The notes below the pieces were generated by a model. It had not been told where the DNA came from and did not search any database. It was given only the letters and a program-made list of their open reading frames with translations. A program made the position numbers and the translations under genes. From Fratercula arctica (lineage: Eukaryota > Chordata > Aves > Charadriiformes > Alcidae), in contig CANTUZ010000025.1 of assembly GCA_947846985.1 (NCBI GenBank), positions 13,824,100 to 13,888,099 of the forward strand: a stretch of DNA of 64,000 bases. The letters run 5' to 3'. Below are positions 46,264 through 57,120 of this stretch, one piece after another. The first letter of the stretch is position 1. Every line of letters starts with the position of its first letter.

Positions 46264-47108
46264 AAGCCCCAGCAAAACGACTGACGGTGTACAATTAGAT
46301 AAATGGTCCGATTTCCTCTATGCATTAATGGCAGTAAATAAATTTCTCGCTGTTACTGTTACTTGTGACCTACCAGCAGAACTCTGGTGGCTATGTGGTG
46401 ATCACCGGGCTAGGAAACAATTACCAGGAAACTGGACTGGTCACTGTGCCCTTGGCATGTTGATTCCAGACCTGCAAGTTATAAATCATACTGAAATGCA
46501 TGGCATTGTGCGTGGTATCTGGACCTAGTCCCGATCCATCCGAGCACTTAACCCTTTGGTTCGTTACCACACTGGTTTTCACAGTTTTATTCGTGCCTTA
46601 TTGCCTTTGCTGGGTGTTATGCAATTAGAAAGGGCAATAGTTAATGTTTCTGCAGAAATGAAAAAAATTGCTAATGCTACTGCTGATGCTATTTTAGGAC
46701 TGCAGGCTAAAGTGTAATCATAAAAAAAAAAAAAGGTTGTTTGGCAAAATCGTGAAGCTTTAAACATTCTTACTGCAAGTGCAGGAGTATGTACTCTTAT
46801 TAATGATTCCTGTTGTGCCTATATAGATGAATCAGGCCGAGTGCTTGATGATGTGCAAGCAATATGGGATCACGCAAAAAACCTTGCATGCTGTTGCTAC
46901 TGACAATGTATTCTGGCTTGATAACTTGTTTGCTTCATGGGGAGTTACGGGGTGGCTAGCATCTTTAGTTAAAGCTGCATTAATAGTATTATTAATTGTG
47001 TTTGTAATATTGCTCCTTATGCCTTGTTTACTTCACTGCTTACAAAATGCATTAGAACGGATGGTGCGAAGAGTATGGTTTAAGCAAATGCCGCTTTCAG
47101 CAATGGAT
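46041..47108 (+). pseudogene. env: Provirus K env, heavily damaged
   Basis: The surface-protein start is largely missing. Remaining words (VTCDLPAELWWLCGDHRARK, LPGNWTGHCALGM) match the env of provirus L at 58085-58260. The transmembrane part keeps a CX6CC motif near 46790-46815 and a membrane anchor with basic tail (46940-47105), in different frames. A run of 29 A's (46233-46261) and a 12-A run near 46723 interrupt it. No functional envelope can be made. Confidence 0.82.
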
Positions 47109-47125
47109 AAAGAAAAAGGGGGAAT
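47109..47125 (+). promoter_or_regulatory. Provirus K polypurine tract
   Basis: AAGAAAAAGGGGGAAT directly before the 3' LTR; primer for plus-strand synthesis. Confidence 0.88.
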
Positions 47126-47459
47126 TGTTGCAGAATGGCTTGAGGAGCAAGGTCATGGGAGATGAAAATAGCACAGAAGCAGGTGGGAAGTTACAGCTCG
47201 GCGATGGGAAAGTGCTAAGTAAACAAGCCATGAGAATGTAGAAGTAAGAATAGGGAGCTGATAAGAATAGGGAACTAAGGCAGAACCCTGTCGTGTGGAC
47301 AGAGAGCTAATCACGGTGAGCAGGTGTCTTTTTAAATTAGCCCATAGCTAAGTAATGATGTAACCAGTAACTATATAATGAAGCGTATTCGGGCAATAAA
47401 CTGAAGCTTGCTTTATCACTCACATTGAGTCGGCTGCTTGTCTTCCCTCGCTTGTCGCA
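47126..47459 (+). mobile_element. Provirus K 3' LTR
   Basis: 334 bp, same ends as the 5' LTR. Followed by TCAGGT (47460-47465), matching 40447-40452: a 6-bp target duplication, as expected for class II retroviruses. It shows the provirus is one intact insertion. Confidence 0.93.
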
Positions 47460-47465
47460 TCAGGT

Positions 47466-48231
47466 CATCAAACCTGGGGTAATATTGGCTGAAGGAGCTG
47501 GAGCAACAGTGTATGTATTACTGGAAAGTGATGACACTCCTGTATTCCTCCCCTATCACAGGTTGGCTCGCCGTGCTTTATAGTCTGGTACTAAAAGTAC
47601 ACACCCTGGATATATCTCTGCAAAAGCAGCACGTAAATACTTGGATTTGTTTAGCCTCTACTGTACCTAACTCATTTGCCTTTTATATATTAAGGGAAGG
47701 TCAACAGCTGCAGATATTTAGATAACTTGTTTTCAGTGGTGCATCAACCCCAGCAGCTGTATTACAGAATGATACTATGCTAAGTGATTTTTGATATTAA
47801 TCTCTTTCGTTGCTATCTTTTCTGAGTAGGTAACGGCTGTATGCCAATGAATACTACAATATCAACTGAAGGTAGACTATTTCCTCCCCCGACACCAGAA
47901 ATGCCACTTTGACTGTGAAGGCGTGTGCTGCCTCAACATAATTGATGAAACAGCCAGCATGGAGCACGACATTCAGCATTCTCTGAGACTTAACACACCA
48001 AATGAACCAAACTACTGGTGGTGCCTGCCTGGTTGAGTGGTTTAATCCCCTGGCAAGAGGAATAGGACACCTGATTCAAAGCAGTATTGTATAGATGTTT
48101 GGTTTTCTTTTTTTTTTCTTCCCTTTTTCCATATATATGTTTATTGCACGCCTTTGTAAATTACTCTGTGTTATACTCTGCGAGACTAAATGAACCCCAG
48201 CAGAAGCGGTCTCTTGAGCGAGGGGGTGGAA
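47466..48231 (+). pseudogene. ERV family E, 3' region with env TM remnant
   Basis: Sequence right of K. It opens with IKPGVILAEGAGATVYVLLE (probable continuation of 40156-40452). Near 47905-48050 an env TM-like stretch with CEGVCCLNIIDETASMEHD suggests a transmembrane subunit with a shortened cysteine motif. It is followed by WFNPLARGIGHLIQS in another frame, then a purine tract (GAGGGGGTGGAA) before the LTR. All frames are broken. Confidence 0.5.
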
Positions 48232-48731
48232 TGGGGGAAAGCAAGGGAAGATCGGCAAGGAGGATTGTAAATACGCTCAAGTGACTCGCACCTGGGTGCT
48301 GGCAACCACATATATCACACTAATTGTTATTCAGCCTCGGGTGCTTGCAAGAAAAACACTTGCACTTAGATAACAGAAGTCTGTGATGGGCTCAGGGACA
48401 CCTTATCTAGCCGCCTGAGAATCCTGGCCTGTTGTTGAAGAAGATCAAAGCACAGTGAGAAAGCTATGCCTGTTTGAACTTCATAAATACCAACAAGAAC
48501 AGGGAATCCGCGCCTGTTCTTGCTAACAAGGACTCTCTCACTGCCAAGGACTCTTGCTGCCAAGAACTCTCTCTCGCGCCATAGTGCCCATGGTCCCTGC
48601 TTGCGTGTCTCTGCCCGGGTGTTGCTTCAGAGATTCCCCGGTCTGCAAGGTATCGAGATTAAATTTGTTCTTTGCCTTTCGTCCGTGGTGTGTTGGTTGT
48701 TCCTGCGTCCTGCCTGCATCGGCTCACACAA
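48232..48731 (+). mobile_element. LTR family E
   Basis: About 500 bp after a purine-rich tract, ending near CTCACACAACA. ATTAAA near 48658. A second copy is at 54516-54830. The right boundary is uncertain by some bases and no target duplication was seen. Confidence 0.58.
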
Positions 48732-49418
48732 CACGTTATGCTTAGGACAACTAAAGTCTTACCCAAAAGTTACCCGCAGTTTTCGACTACACCATATACA
48801 CTCGGACACAAAGACAGGGAGGGCACATTCAAATGCACTTCGGGCACTATTCACAACTACTTTACAGCAACACGAGAACAAACAAACTGACAGTATTATC
48901 ACTCTGCTATCCTCTCAATTTACACTTTCACGTTAGGATGTTAATATGTGCATAACAGAATAATGACAGAGTTAACAATAAGGTTATACGGGTCCTAAGA
49001 CCCTGCACTCGCTTCGTCTCCGGCCGCACCCCTCGCAGGATAACGGAACCGCGGATCAGAACTCCGCACTCGCTTCGCAGCTATGCCGCGTCTCACTCAG
49101 TTCATTCTCACACAAGTCGCGACTCAGTCCGTACACACATAAGTACCAAATCCAAATCAATTTTCGGTAAACAATTCCTTATGAGTATATCCGAGTTCAA
49201 TACCAATAAATCGGTACCGCCACAGAGTACGTTATTACAGAAGCACGTAGCTTACCCCCGGGCCCGTACCAATGTACTAAATACCAGAGTACGCTACTCA
49301 GAGAGCGTGCACAAAACCAAAAGTACAAACAAGCACTTATGTAAGTTCTGTACTAATACCAAATGTAATACCTCAGGCACTAGTAGCCTGGTATAGGGCG
49401 CCCTGCGTAAGACGTCTC
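48732..49418. other. Unassigned, CpG-rich in part
   Basis: No gene recognised. ACTCGCTTCG occurs twice (near 49006 and 49066) in a CpG-containing stretch. It may belong to the 3' part of the minus-strand ERV A internal region. Confidence 0.4.
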
Positions 49419-50840
49419 TTATGATTTATGGGAACCCCCTATTGACCGGTCCCTTAACCCAGAACGCGTTTTACCTAGATACCAAAAATTTAAAGAATAT
49501 TTAAAGAATACATTATTAGATGGTCCTTGTCTGCTCCTGCGGCGATCCGACCGAGGCGAGGAGTCCCTCCGGGAAATTCCCGGGGGTACCCTAGGGAATC
49601 CTGTTCTCAGCGGGTCCTGCAGCCGAGCAGAGCGGGTCCCATCTGGGTCGCCAGAACTGACCTGTTTCACGGGTCTTACTTTGTGATCTCCTCCCCGTGG
49701 TTTCTGGCTTTGTTTTTCAACTGCTGCACCGTCGTCCCAGCCCATTTCACGGCAGTAGTTAACAATGCTGTGCATTAATTCTGCCCATGTACGGATTTGC
49801 CTGGGAGGACGATTGCCCCGTGTATTAAATTCGGTATCTCTTCTGATCTCATCCTGTTTTGCAGCTACATGGGGTTTAAGAATTGCTGGGGCTCCTCTGA
49901 TCAGTGGTTTTAACACTGCAATATCTACTGTAGCAGATAGTGGGACATCGTGGCGTCCTCGTTCGTGCTTGGCTTGTATGCAAGCGGCTTTTGTGACGGC
50001 TGTGGATAGCTCACTTAGAGATTTAATGGGGCTCACCCCGCTCCATGGTGTCGGTTCCTCCCGCCCAATAAACTACTCAGCTGGTGATAGAATGGGGTGC
50101 ATCTGCCGGGTCGGGTCCTAAATTTAAGAAAACTCCCGGACCCCGGTAGCCACTGGCTTCATCCTGACTTAACATTATTCGGTCGCCGCCATTTAAGCAT
50201 ACTCGCCACAAGTATTGTTTCAGTTTCACCGGGGTTTCTGCTATATCTCTCTTGCAAATTCGTCAATTGCAATGGATCCCAGGGGCTGGTTCGCGTAGTA
50301 TGCCGTGGATTACCACCCCGAGGTCCCGCAGTTATTTCTGTTTTAACAGTGTGTCTGGCTTCATATTCGAGAGTATTTGTGGGGAACAAAGGAACGTCTT
50401 CTGACTCGCTATCATCGGGATCACCCCAAACGTCTTCAGGGGATACTATCAACATCGGGGGGGCGGGGAGCCTGCATAAGCATCATTTCGACCTTTTCTC
50501 CCAATTTCTGCCTTTTCTCCCTGCAATTGTTTTTGCAGCTGTTAATTTTTAAAAGATAGCAGTAACTCAGTTGCCACCCTGCTCTCTATTTCCTTCTCTA
50601 GGTCCTGCTCTCTCCTATTTCTATTCTCCCTGTCTTTATACGCAGCTTCTAAACAAGTGCCTAACATCTTGCAGATAACTCCCTTATCTTTTCCATCCTT
50701 TGTGCGGCCCCTAATTGCTTTTAAGTGCTCTTCAACGACTTCCCAATTGCACCAATTATCACGAGTCCCTTCCTCTAAGAATTTGTGGCTGGGGTTCACT
50801 CCATGCCTCCGTGAAAAGGCATTCCATCCTGCTAAGTACG
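49419..50840 (-). pseudogene. ERV family A gag, broken
   Basis: Minus-strand gag just after LTR A. From 50799 down: a matrix-like block with NWCNWEVVEEHLKAIRGRTK and a Lys/Glu-rich coil, a proline/acidic linker, then a block with LQERYSRNPGETET after which the frame shifts. The 205-codon frame 50036-49419 holds VLKPLIRGAPAILKPHVAAK, GNRPPRQIRTWAELMHSIVN and an arginine-rich tail (SPRSDRRRSRQG). No CCHC knuckle was seen. The gag type is not one I can name with confidence. At least two frame changes. Confidence 0.65.
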
Positions 50841-50845
50841 CCAGG

Positions 50846-51017
50846 TGTCGCGAGCGGAGTGATTAACTTCACTCGTAAGAGAGTAGTAGTGAAATATTTA
50901 TTAACATAAAACAGTTATTTAACAAAGTTAGTAGTGAATGCGACAGTGTTTTACGAGATTCGATGGAAAGGTACGCTTGATTATTTACTGCATAGAGGAC
51001 AGGGTCAGACAAGCTGT
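50846..51017 (-). mobile_element. LTR family A, second copy, left part
   Basis: Matches 6345-6520 (TGTCGC.. to GGGTCAGACA..CTGT). The rest of this LTR is at 59505-60066: the halves are separated by LTR G and provirus L. It would be the 5' LTR of the minus-strand gag. Confidence 0.85.
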
Positions 51018-51613
51018 TGATGCAGTGAAATGCCGAAGTTAAGACTCAATAGCCTTGGTGACTATTAAGCAGGTATTCTTTATTGCAGCACCGGGCGCAC
51101 ATTAGGTCCACCTAATGTGCGCGCCGACTGATTTAGATGTACAGTTTAAATACATACTATGTATGCATATTCACTAGTTTTCCAAGAAATGATTACCTAT
51201 TCATTATTACAGGTTACTGCCCACTCCTGCATGCGCACTAGAGTCTCTCGGTGGTCTTCAGAGACATCTGGTGGTCGTTTACTTCCTCCACTCCTCTTCA
51301 TCGTTGTGACTTCTGGGTGAACTGCAGGCCTCTACTCCTTTATTCTTGCTGGCGCATCAAAAGTGTTAGCTTTGACTAGTCTCTGCATTCCTCAGTAATC
51401 CTGGGCCCCTTGTTTAGGGAGATAAGCTTCTACCACAAGGTTATATTGTCCTAAAGCATTCTTTCTTAAAAAATAGGAGATAAGTTCTGACATTTAGTAC
51501 TACAATTGTTGCATCTGCTCTTTGTACAGCCTTAAGGCACCTAGTCTCCTAAATTAAGCTCCTACTCTAATTTACAGTTCTAATATATTAAGCACCTACT
51601 TCAACTACTTTAC
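51018..51613 (-). mobile_element. Solo LTR family G, left part
   Basis: TGATGCAG.., AATAAA on the minus strand near 51078. It continues at 59487-59504 (..CTTACTTCA) beyond provirus L. The 4 bases CTGT lie on both sides (51014-51017 and 59505-59508): with the insert removed, LTR A is continuous and agrees with 6345-7146. Confidence 0.82.
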
Positions 51614-51619
51614 AGCTTT

Positions 51620-52024
51620 TGTGGAGATAGAGAGTAGCATAGGGAATCTGTTTGGCCTTGATGAGACAAAGCTGTACCCGTGAGAGGCGCCTTGAGAGAA
51701 AAGTTAAGCAAGTGCCAGGAGATATCAGCAAGGAAAGGAATGTGAAAAGCAAAGCTGCTGCTCCGCGTGAACAGAGACGACCAGTTAGAAGACACTGAGA
51801 AGCGCGTGGCAATCAACCTTCAACCTATCAGCAGGATGCTGCCTGCACATGGACAGCTCGTGAAGATAGCATGCAGCCAATCAATAGGAGTTAGAGCACG
51901 TGAACAGAAAGCATAATACTATAAATGTAACAGGCTGAATAAAGTTGGAATTGACTTGCATCATATTGGTGTGTTCATCTTTCCCGTTGCCCGCACGACT
52001 CAGAGTCAACTTAGAGACCCAGCA
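51620..52024 (+). mobile_element. Provirus L 5' LTR
   Basis: 405 bp, TGTGGAGATAG to GACCCAGCA. Contains ACTATAAATG and GAATAAAG signals. Flanked by AGCTTT (51614-51619), repeated at 59481-59486: a 6-bp target duplication spanning 7.9 kb. Confidence 0.93.
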
Positions 52025-52026
52025 AA

Positions 52027-52044
52027 TGGTGACCCCGACATGAT
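52027..52044 (+). promoter_or_regulatory. Provirus L primer binding site, tRNA-Trp type
   Basis: TGGTGACCCCGACATGAT, one base from the tRNA-Trp site used by alpharetroviruses, two bases after the LTR. A likely splice donor (GAGAAG|GTAAGC) follows near 52106. Confidence 0.85.
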
Positions 52045-52149
52045 AAGCGTTGTTGGACTGAAGGCCGGAGAAGAAACGCGGGGATACTACCGGCCGGCGA
52101 GAAGGTAAGCCGAGCTGTCCGAGAGAGACAGGAGCGGGCCCGCGGAAGC

Positions 52150-52202
52150 CACGGAAAAAGTGGGAGTCACGAAAAAGTGGGAGCCACGAAAAAGTGGGAT
52201 CG
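52150..52202 (+). repeat. 17-bp tandem repeat in the L leader (3 units)
   Basis: CACGAAAAAGTGGGAGC and two close variants in a row, just before the gag start. Confidence 0.85.
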
Positions 52203-52207
52203 GTAGT

Positions 52208-53574
52208 ATGGGTTCAGCTGTATCAGCAGTGGAGAAGGCAGCAGTTCAGAGTTTGCTGCAGCTGGCAAAAAATGCCGGGGAAAACCTCAGTGAGGGTGCT
52301 TTACTGGCACTATTATCTTGGTGCCGACGTCGTGGATTGCTTCAGAATCCGAGTCAGTTGTTTGACCTTTCAACATGGACTAGAATTGGAGTGGAAATGT
52401 GGGAAGCAGTGCAGTCAGAGAATAAGGAAGCCCGGAACCTGGCAGGCACTTATCGACAGGTGAAGGGACTGATTGCAGGCATGCATGGATCAGCTGTTAT
52501 TGCCACCACAGCCCAGAGGGTGTTAGATGCAGCTGGGGAAGAGGGAAACAGTTCATCCTCCAATACATTTCCTGTAATAAAGCCGTCTGAAAAGGAATTT
52601 CGGGGAGGACCTGATCCTAATGATTGGCCATTATTGCCTCCTCTGCCGCCTGTCGCTCCCTCTCCAGTGCCAACTGCACCACCGTACTCAGACCCTCAGA
52701 AACCTGAAAACGTTCCTTTACCCCCTGAATCTCCTCAGCCGATGGAAACATCATCATCCTCTGAGGAAGTTCGTCCGAAAACTATCTATCCGCCTACCAA
52801 CACTGCAGAGCTCCGTGATGCTCTCCGTGAACAACAGAATGCCATGCACCAGTTGCTTGCAGAAATGCAGAGACTTGATAAGGGTTCGAAAGAGGGCATG
52901 ATATGGGCGGCGTATAAAAAAGCTCATGAAGCTATAAAAGAGGGTTTGCAGGCAGTTGAGGAGAGGGTGTGTGGGAGTCTGGGAGTGTGTGATCCGCCCG
53001 AAGGAGTAACAGCAGATGGGTCTGGGGAAAAACAACAGGATGATTCAGAAGGGACGCGAGACAGTGTTAAAGAGCAGAAAGTGAGGAGATGGATTTGTAC
53101 ACTGTTAAACGATGGGGAGATGGGTTTACAGGATGTGAATGAGTATTTGACTCAGAAATTTGGGACTGGAGTAGGGGAGGAAGAACGGGCGGCTTGGAAA
53201 AGGGGGCAGGAAAGGAGATGGGAAAATGCAAAAGAAAGGGCAACAAGTGAGGCAGAGTTAACTGTTGAAAAGGGTATGGAACAAAAAGGAGCTGTGGGGG
53301 GATCTAGCCCTGGAGGGGGACCGGTGCGGAAAGATCCAACTTTTGATACAGGACAAAGGTGGAAAGGTATTATAGAACATGCGGTGATAGAGGGCCAGAT
53401 GCTACCGGGATCTCTTTCGGCCTTCCCAGTATTACCACAGGGGGGTCGTAGGGAATGGGTGCCATTTGATTGGAAGACTGTAAGTCATTTGCAACGAACA
53501 GTAATGCAATACGGGTATGACAACAAACACATGATGACTTTATTACTTTCCTTTTTTAAAAATCAAATTTTGCT
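52208..53574 (+). pseudogene. gag: Provirus L gag, truncated in capsid
   Basis: Start chosen at 52208 because MGSAVS is a myristoylation signal; the frame is open upstream to 52160 only through the leader repeat. Matrix spans residues ~1-110, then a proline-rich part with PTAPPY near residue 155 (PTAP late domain overlapping APPY), a charged coiled region, and the capsid start (LSAFPVLPQGGRREWVPFDW). Capsid is cut after FFKNQILL near 53574. The apparent frame to 53710 ends in unrelated sequence. No nucleocapsid or protease remains. Betaretrovirus-like Gag despite the Trp-type PBS. Confidence 0.85.
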
Positions 53575-53576
53575 TA

Positions 53577-54515
53577 TGCGTGCGCAGCCGGAATCAGGGT
53601 ATTGCAGTGTATTGTCAGAATGTCGGGGGAGAAGGACGGAGCCGGAGCCACTTCACTCCCGCCGCTGCCCGCCTCACCCCCTCCCCTCCCCAGCCGTCTC
53701 CCTGAGATAGAAGTGGTGGTTTTGTATGTCTGCTGTGTAAGTGTGTGTGGGTGCCAGTTTATATCTGCTGATCAGCATCTGTGCTACTGTTTGTTTGTTG
53801 CTGTGTGCAGTGTCGTTTGGTGACTCCGCTTGAGCAGGTGCTCTGCCCGGTGTGGTACTGTTCTCGTACGTGACTAGGGCTGACACACTGTCAAGCGAAG
53901 AAGTTTGTATATACACAATGTTTAGATGTAAGGCGAGCGCACCCCAGGTAGATAGGCCATGATGGGCCGTAGAACCGATGGAAGTCCTGAAATATTGGGG
54001 GAGTTTTCGCCAGCCGACACGCTTACGCTCTCGGGAACGGCTTACCCATGCAGGGCGTATGACTGGTTGTTGTTTGCCTATAAGATCATGGTTGATTGGG
54101 AAAAGGAGTTGAGCCAAAATCTATAGGATGCTCTGTAGGAAAATGAGAAACTTAAGGGTGAGCTCTTGTTGCAAAGGCAGACTTCTATGTCAGCCTTAAG
54201 TGATGAGAAAAAAAAAAAGGGGAAAAAAAAGAAAAAAGAAAACAAAAGAAAAAAGAAAAAAAGAAAAAAGGGAACAATTAGAAGGGAAATGTGCCATGTT
54301 AGCACAAAAGTATGCCATATGCGCTATGAGAAAGCATCAGAAAAAGAGAAATAGGACACCTGATTCAAGCAGTACCATAGAGATATGTTTTGGGGTTTTT
54401 TTTTTCCTATATGTATATATGTCATTGCATGCCTTTGTAAATTACTTTGTGTTATACCCTGCGAGACTAAATGAACCCCAGCAGAAGCGGTCTCTTGAGC
54501 GGGGGGGGGGTGGAA
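53577..54515 (+). pseudogene. ERV family E fragment inside provirus L
   Basis: Sequence foreign to the L gag. 54088-54200 encodes a broken coiled-coil stretch (DWEKELSQNL, ENEKLKGELLLQRQTSMS). It runs into a 64-base purine tract (54207-54270) of A/G only. From about 54350 it matches the region before LTR E at 48059. Probably the remains of a family E ERV carried inside L. Confidence 0.55.
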
Positions 54516-54830
54516 TATGGGAAAGCAACGGAAGATCAGCAAGGAGGATTGTAAATACGCTCAAGGGACTTGCACCTGGGTGCTGGAAACCACATATATC
54601 ACACTAATTGTTATTCAATCTCGGGTGCTTGCAAGAAAAACACTTAGATGACATAAGTCTGTAATGGACTCAGGGACACCTTATCTAGCTGCTTGAGAAT
54701 CCTGGCCTGTTGTGGAAGAAGATCAAAGCACAGTACCAGCAAGAACAGGGAGTCCGCATGCGCTCTTGCTAACAAGGACTCTTTCGCTGCCAAGGATTCT
54801 TGAAAACAAGGACTCCCTCGCTGCCAAGGA
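54516..54830 (+). mobile_element. LTR family E, second copy, truncated
   Basis: Matches 48232-48560 with small deletions (TGTAAATACGCTCAAG, CACCTGGGTGCTGG). Ends near 54830, where env sequence begins. Confidence 0.68.
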
Positions 54831-54831
54831 T

Positions 54832-55264
54832 AAGTTTCGTAATGCTACTAGTACAGCTATTTCTGAGTTATTGCTAGATGTAGATAGTATTCAACATGTG
54901 ATGCTGCAAAACAGAGCTGCTATTGATTTTTTGCTTTTAGCTCACGGACACGGTTGTCAAGAGTTTAAAGGACTGTGTTGTATGAATCTAAGTGACTGCT
55001 CCATGCCCAGTTGCAAGAACTGCACTGACCGAGCCAGCAACTTGTGGAGACCGCTGGGTGAAATCTCTTTGCTCGATGGACTTGGGGGTGGGGTTGGTTG
55101 AAGGAAATTATACTCACTGCCTGTGTGGAAGGAATCTGTCTGTCATGTTTAGTATGCTGTTTGCTATGATCAGTTGCAGATGCTGCTTTGCATCATACCC
55201 TTGTACAAGTTGTAGAATATCGTTGTGTCCCAACTATGGGCCATGGGGTGGCATGTGTAAGGGA
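54832..55264 (+). pseudogene. Alpharetrovirus-type env TM fragment
   Basis: Reads [21 protein letters not shown] then a CX6CC motif (C-QEFKGL-CC), the transmembrane subunit disulfide motif, and MNLSDCS. The frame ends in a stop near 55099 before the membrane anchor; a further cysteine-rich remnant in another frame follows. The fusion peptide and surface subunit are absent. Confidence 0.8.
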
Positions 55265-55400
55265 TAATAGAGGATGGTCTGAGTGAGACACGACGGAAAA
55301 TTACTAGTTGAACCAAACCCAGTATATAGGTTGGGAAAAAGGGACTCGGTACTGTTGCTGAAAAACTATATGTGTATCCATGAGAACCTAACTTTCAAAG

Positions 55401-55673
55401 AAGAAGATAACAAGGAGGGAGTACAACAATGTAGTCAGGTATCAGACATCCGCAGTTAGCAAAGCTGGATCATGAGTCTGGTGAGGCTTGCTGCATGCGC
55501 TGGCCACGCATGCAGCGACCCTAGCCTGTACTTTTCCACTCAATCTGGTGCAGGATATAAGGGGGCTGTCTCGGGTCGGAGAGAGGGGGTCACACATGAG
55601 CGCACTTTGAAGATACAGGGGACGCCCTGAAGCGCTGTGTCTGCCCCTCCCTCCCCTGTGGGTTCCACGTTCA
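55401..55673 (+). mobile_element. Alpharetrovirus-like polypurine tract and LTR
   Basis: A purine tract (AAGAAGATAACAAGGAGGGA, 55401-55420) precedes TGTAGTCAGG.. at 55430. A GGATATAAGG promoter motif lies near 55554. The end is set near CACGTTCA (55673) by analogy to alpharetroviral LTR ends and is approximate. With the env fragment it forms a separate 3' piece inside L. Confidence 0.58.
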
Positions 55674-56175
55674 TTAGCCCCAACAGCTCAGAAGGCATTA
55701 CAGCACACTGCAGATTTGTTTATGATATATCAAGAATTTCAACCTTACGCCCTGATAGGATAGTGGGATGATGCACTCACAAAGAGCCTGACTGCATTAG
55801 AGTGAGTATTTTTGCCACATAACTTTTCAAAAAACAGTAACTATGATGATTGAAATGTTAGCACGATTGATTTCACAGGGTCGTTTGCGCTGTCAGCAGC
55901 TGGCTCCTCTGCCATCATTTGCGGGGGTTAACCCGCGAGGGCTTACACCTGATGAACTTTGGCAATCCGAGGTTATGCACATTATGGAATTTGGACGTTT
56001 GCGCTATGTACATGTTTCAGTTGATTTGTTTTCTCACCTTGTTGTAGCTAGTGCTCATATAAGAGAGAAGGCTCGTGATGTTATTCGACATTGGTTACAA
56101 TGCATTGCAGTCATGGGAGTACCGAAAACTGTAAAAACTGATAACAGACCAGCTTATGTGTCCGCTAAAATACAG
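55674..56175 (+). pseudogene. Pol fragment: RT connection joined to integrase
   Basis: 55730-55905 resembles the RT-RNase H connection (FLPHNFSKK, EMLARLISQGRLRCQQLAP). It then jumps to integrase: GVNPRGLTPDELWQ, FGRLRYVHVSVDLFSH, KTDNRPAYVS. The catalytic-loop DNG reads DNR. RNase H is missing here but follows immediately, out of order. Confidence 0.72.
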
Positions 56176-56645
56176 GCCCCACAGTGTTCACAGACGGATC
56201 AGGAAAAACTGGGAAAGCTGCCATTGTTTGGAGACAAGGAACACAATGGCAACATAAGATCGAACATCAAGAAGGATCGCCCCAAGTCGTAGAACTACGG
56301 GCGATGACCATGGTGTTTCAGCACTTCCCCGGCCCTGTCAACGTTGTAACAGATTCAGCTTATGTGGCCGGACTGGTACAGTGTTTAGACAAGGCTGTCT
56401 GAGGTAATGTAACCAATGAATTGCTGTTTGGCGTATTAAAACTGTTCTGGATAGTAATACAAAAGCGACAGCAGGAATATTACGTGATGCATATTAAAAG
56501 TCATACCCAGTTACCAGGATTTTTTGTAGAAGGCAATGCACAAGCTGATGCTTTAGTGTCTGCAGTGGCTCTGGGACCTGTGCCCAATGTTAAACAGCAA
56601 GCAATAGCACCGCATAGTTTTTATGTATTATGGCACCAATCCCCG
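56176..56645 (+). pseudogene. Provirus L RNase H, broken
   Basis: Begins VFTDGSGKTGKAAIVW near 56186, then QVVELRAMTMV and NVVTDSAYVAG, all acidic motifs visible. TGA near 56399, then KSHTQLPGFFVEGNAQADAL. Placed after an integrase fragment, which is not retroviral gene order. Confidence 0.82.
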
Positions 56646-57098
56646 AGGATTACGTGCTGTACAGCTTTGGCAAACTGATGTCACACATCTTCCTGAATTC
56701 GGCCATTTGAGGTATATACATGTATCAATTGATACGTTTTCACGGGTCAGAGTATTGTTGAGCATGCACACGGTACCCTAAAACACCTTTTACAAAAACA
56801 AAAAGGGGGAATGATAGGGGAAACCCCTGAAGCACAATTAGCTAAAGCTGTGTATGTATTAAACTTTTTACAGCTTGCTGATGATACTCCTGCTGCGATG
56901 CCACCCCTCCTTCGGCACTTTGGTTCTCTTGTGACCCAGGAACGGGTGGGTCCTGGAGCAAAAGTGCTGATGCGGGACCTCAGGACAGGACAGTGGTTGG
57001 GCCCACATGACTTGATCACGCAGGGAAGGGGTTATGCTTGTGTTTCAACAGGGGAACATCCACCCAAATGGTTGCCCGCTAAGTGGATGAAGCCATAG
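56646..57098 (+). pseudogene. Provirus L integrase, with internal deletion
   Basis: N-terminal words [17 protein letters not shown] then a jump and frame change near 56750. The C-terminal half (56811-57098) is open: EAQLAKAVYVLNFLQLADDT to GYACVSTGEHPPKWLPAKW. The DNG and E catalytic blocks are missing. A purine tract (AAACAAAAAGGGGGAAT, 56787-56811) lies inside the coding part. Confidence 0.82.
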
Positions 57099-57120
57099 CT
57101 GACAAAGAATCCCTCAGAAA

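Noticed and set aside
51018..51359. LTR G ending at GCGCATCA (51359)
   Set aside because: The ends form a good inverted repeat, but no target duplication fits. Extending to CTTACTTCA at 59504 gives CTGT on both sides and rejoins LTR A.
53674..54117. 147-codon minus-strand frame
   Set aside because: No recognisable motif and lies antisense to the family E fragment; treated as chance.
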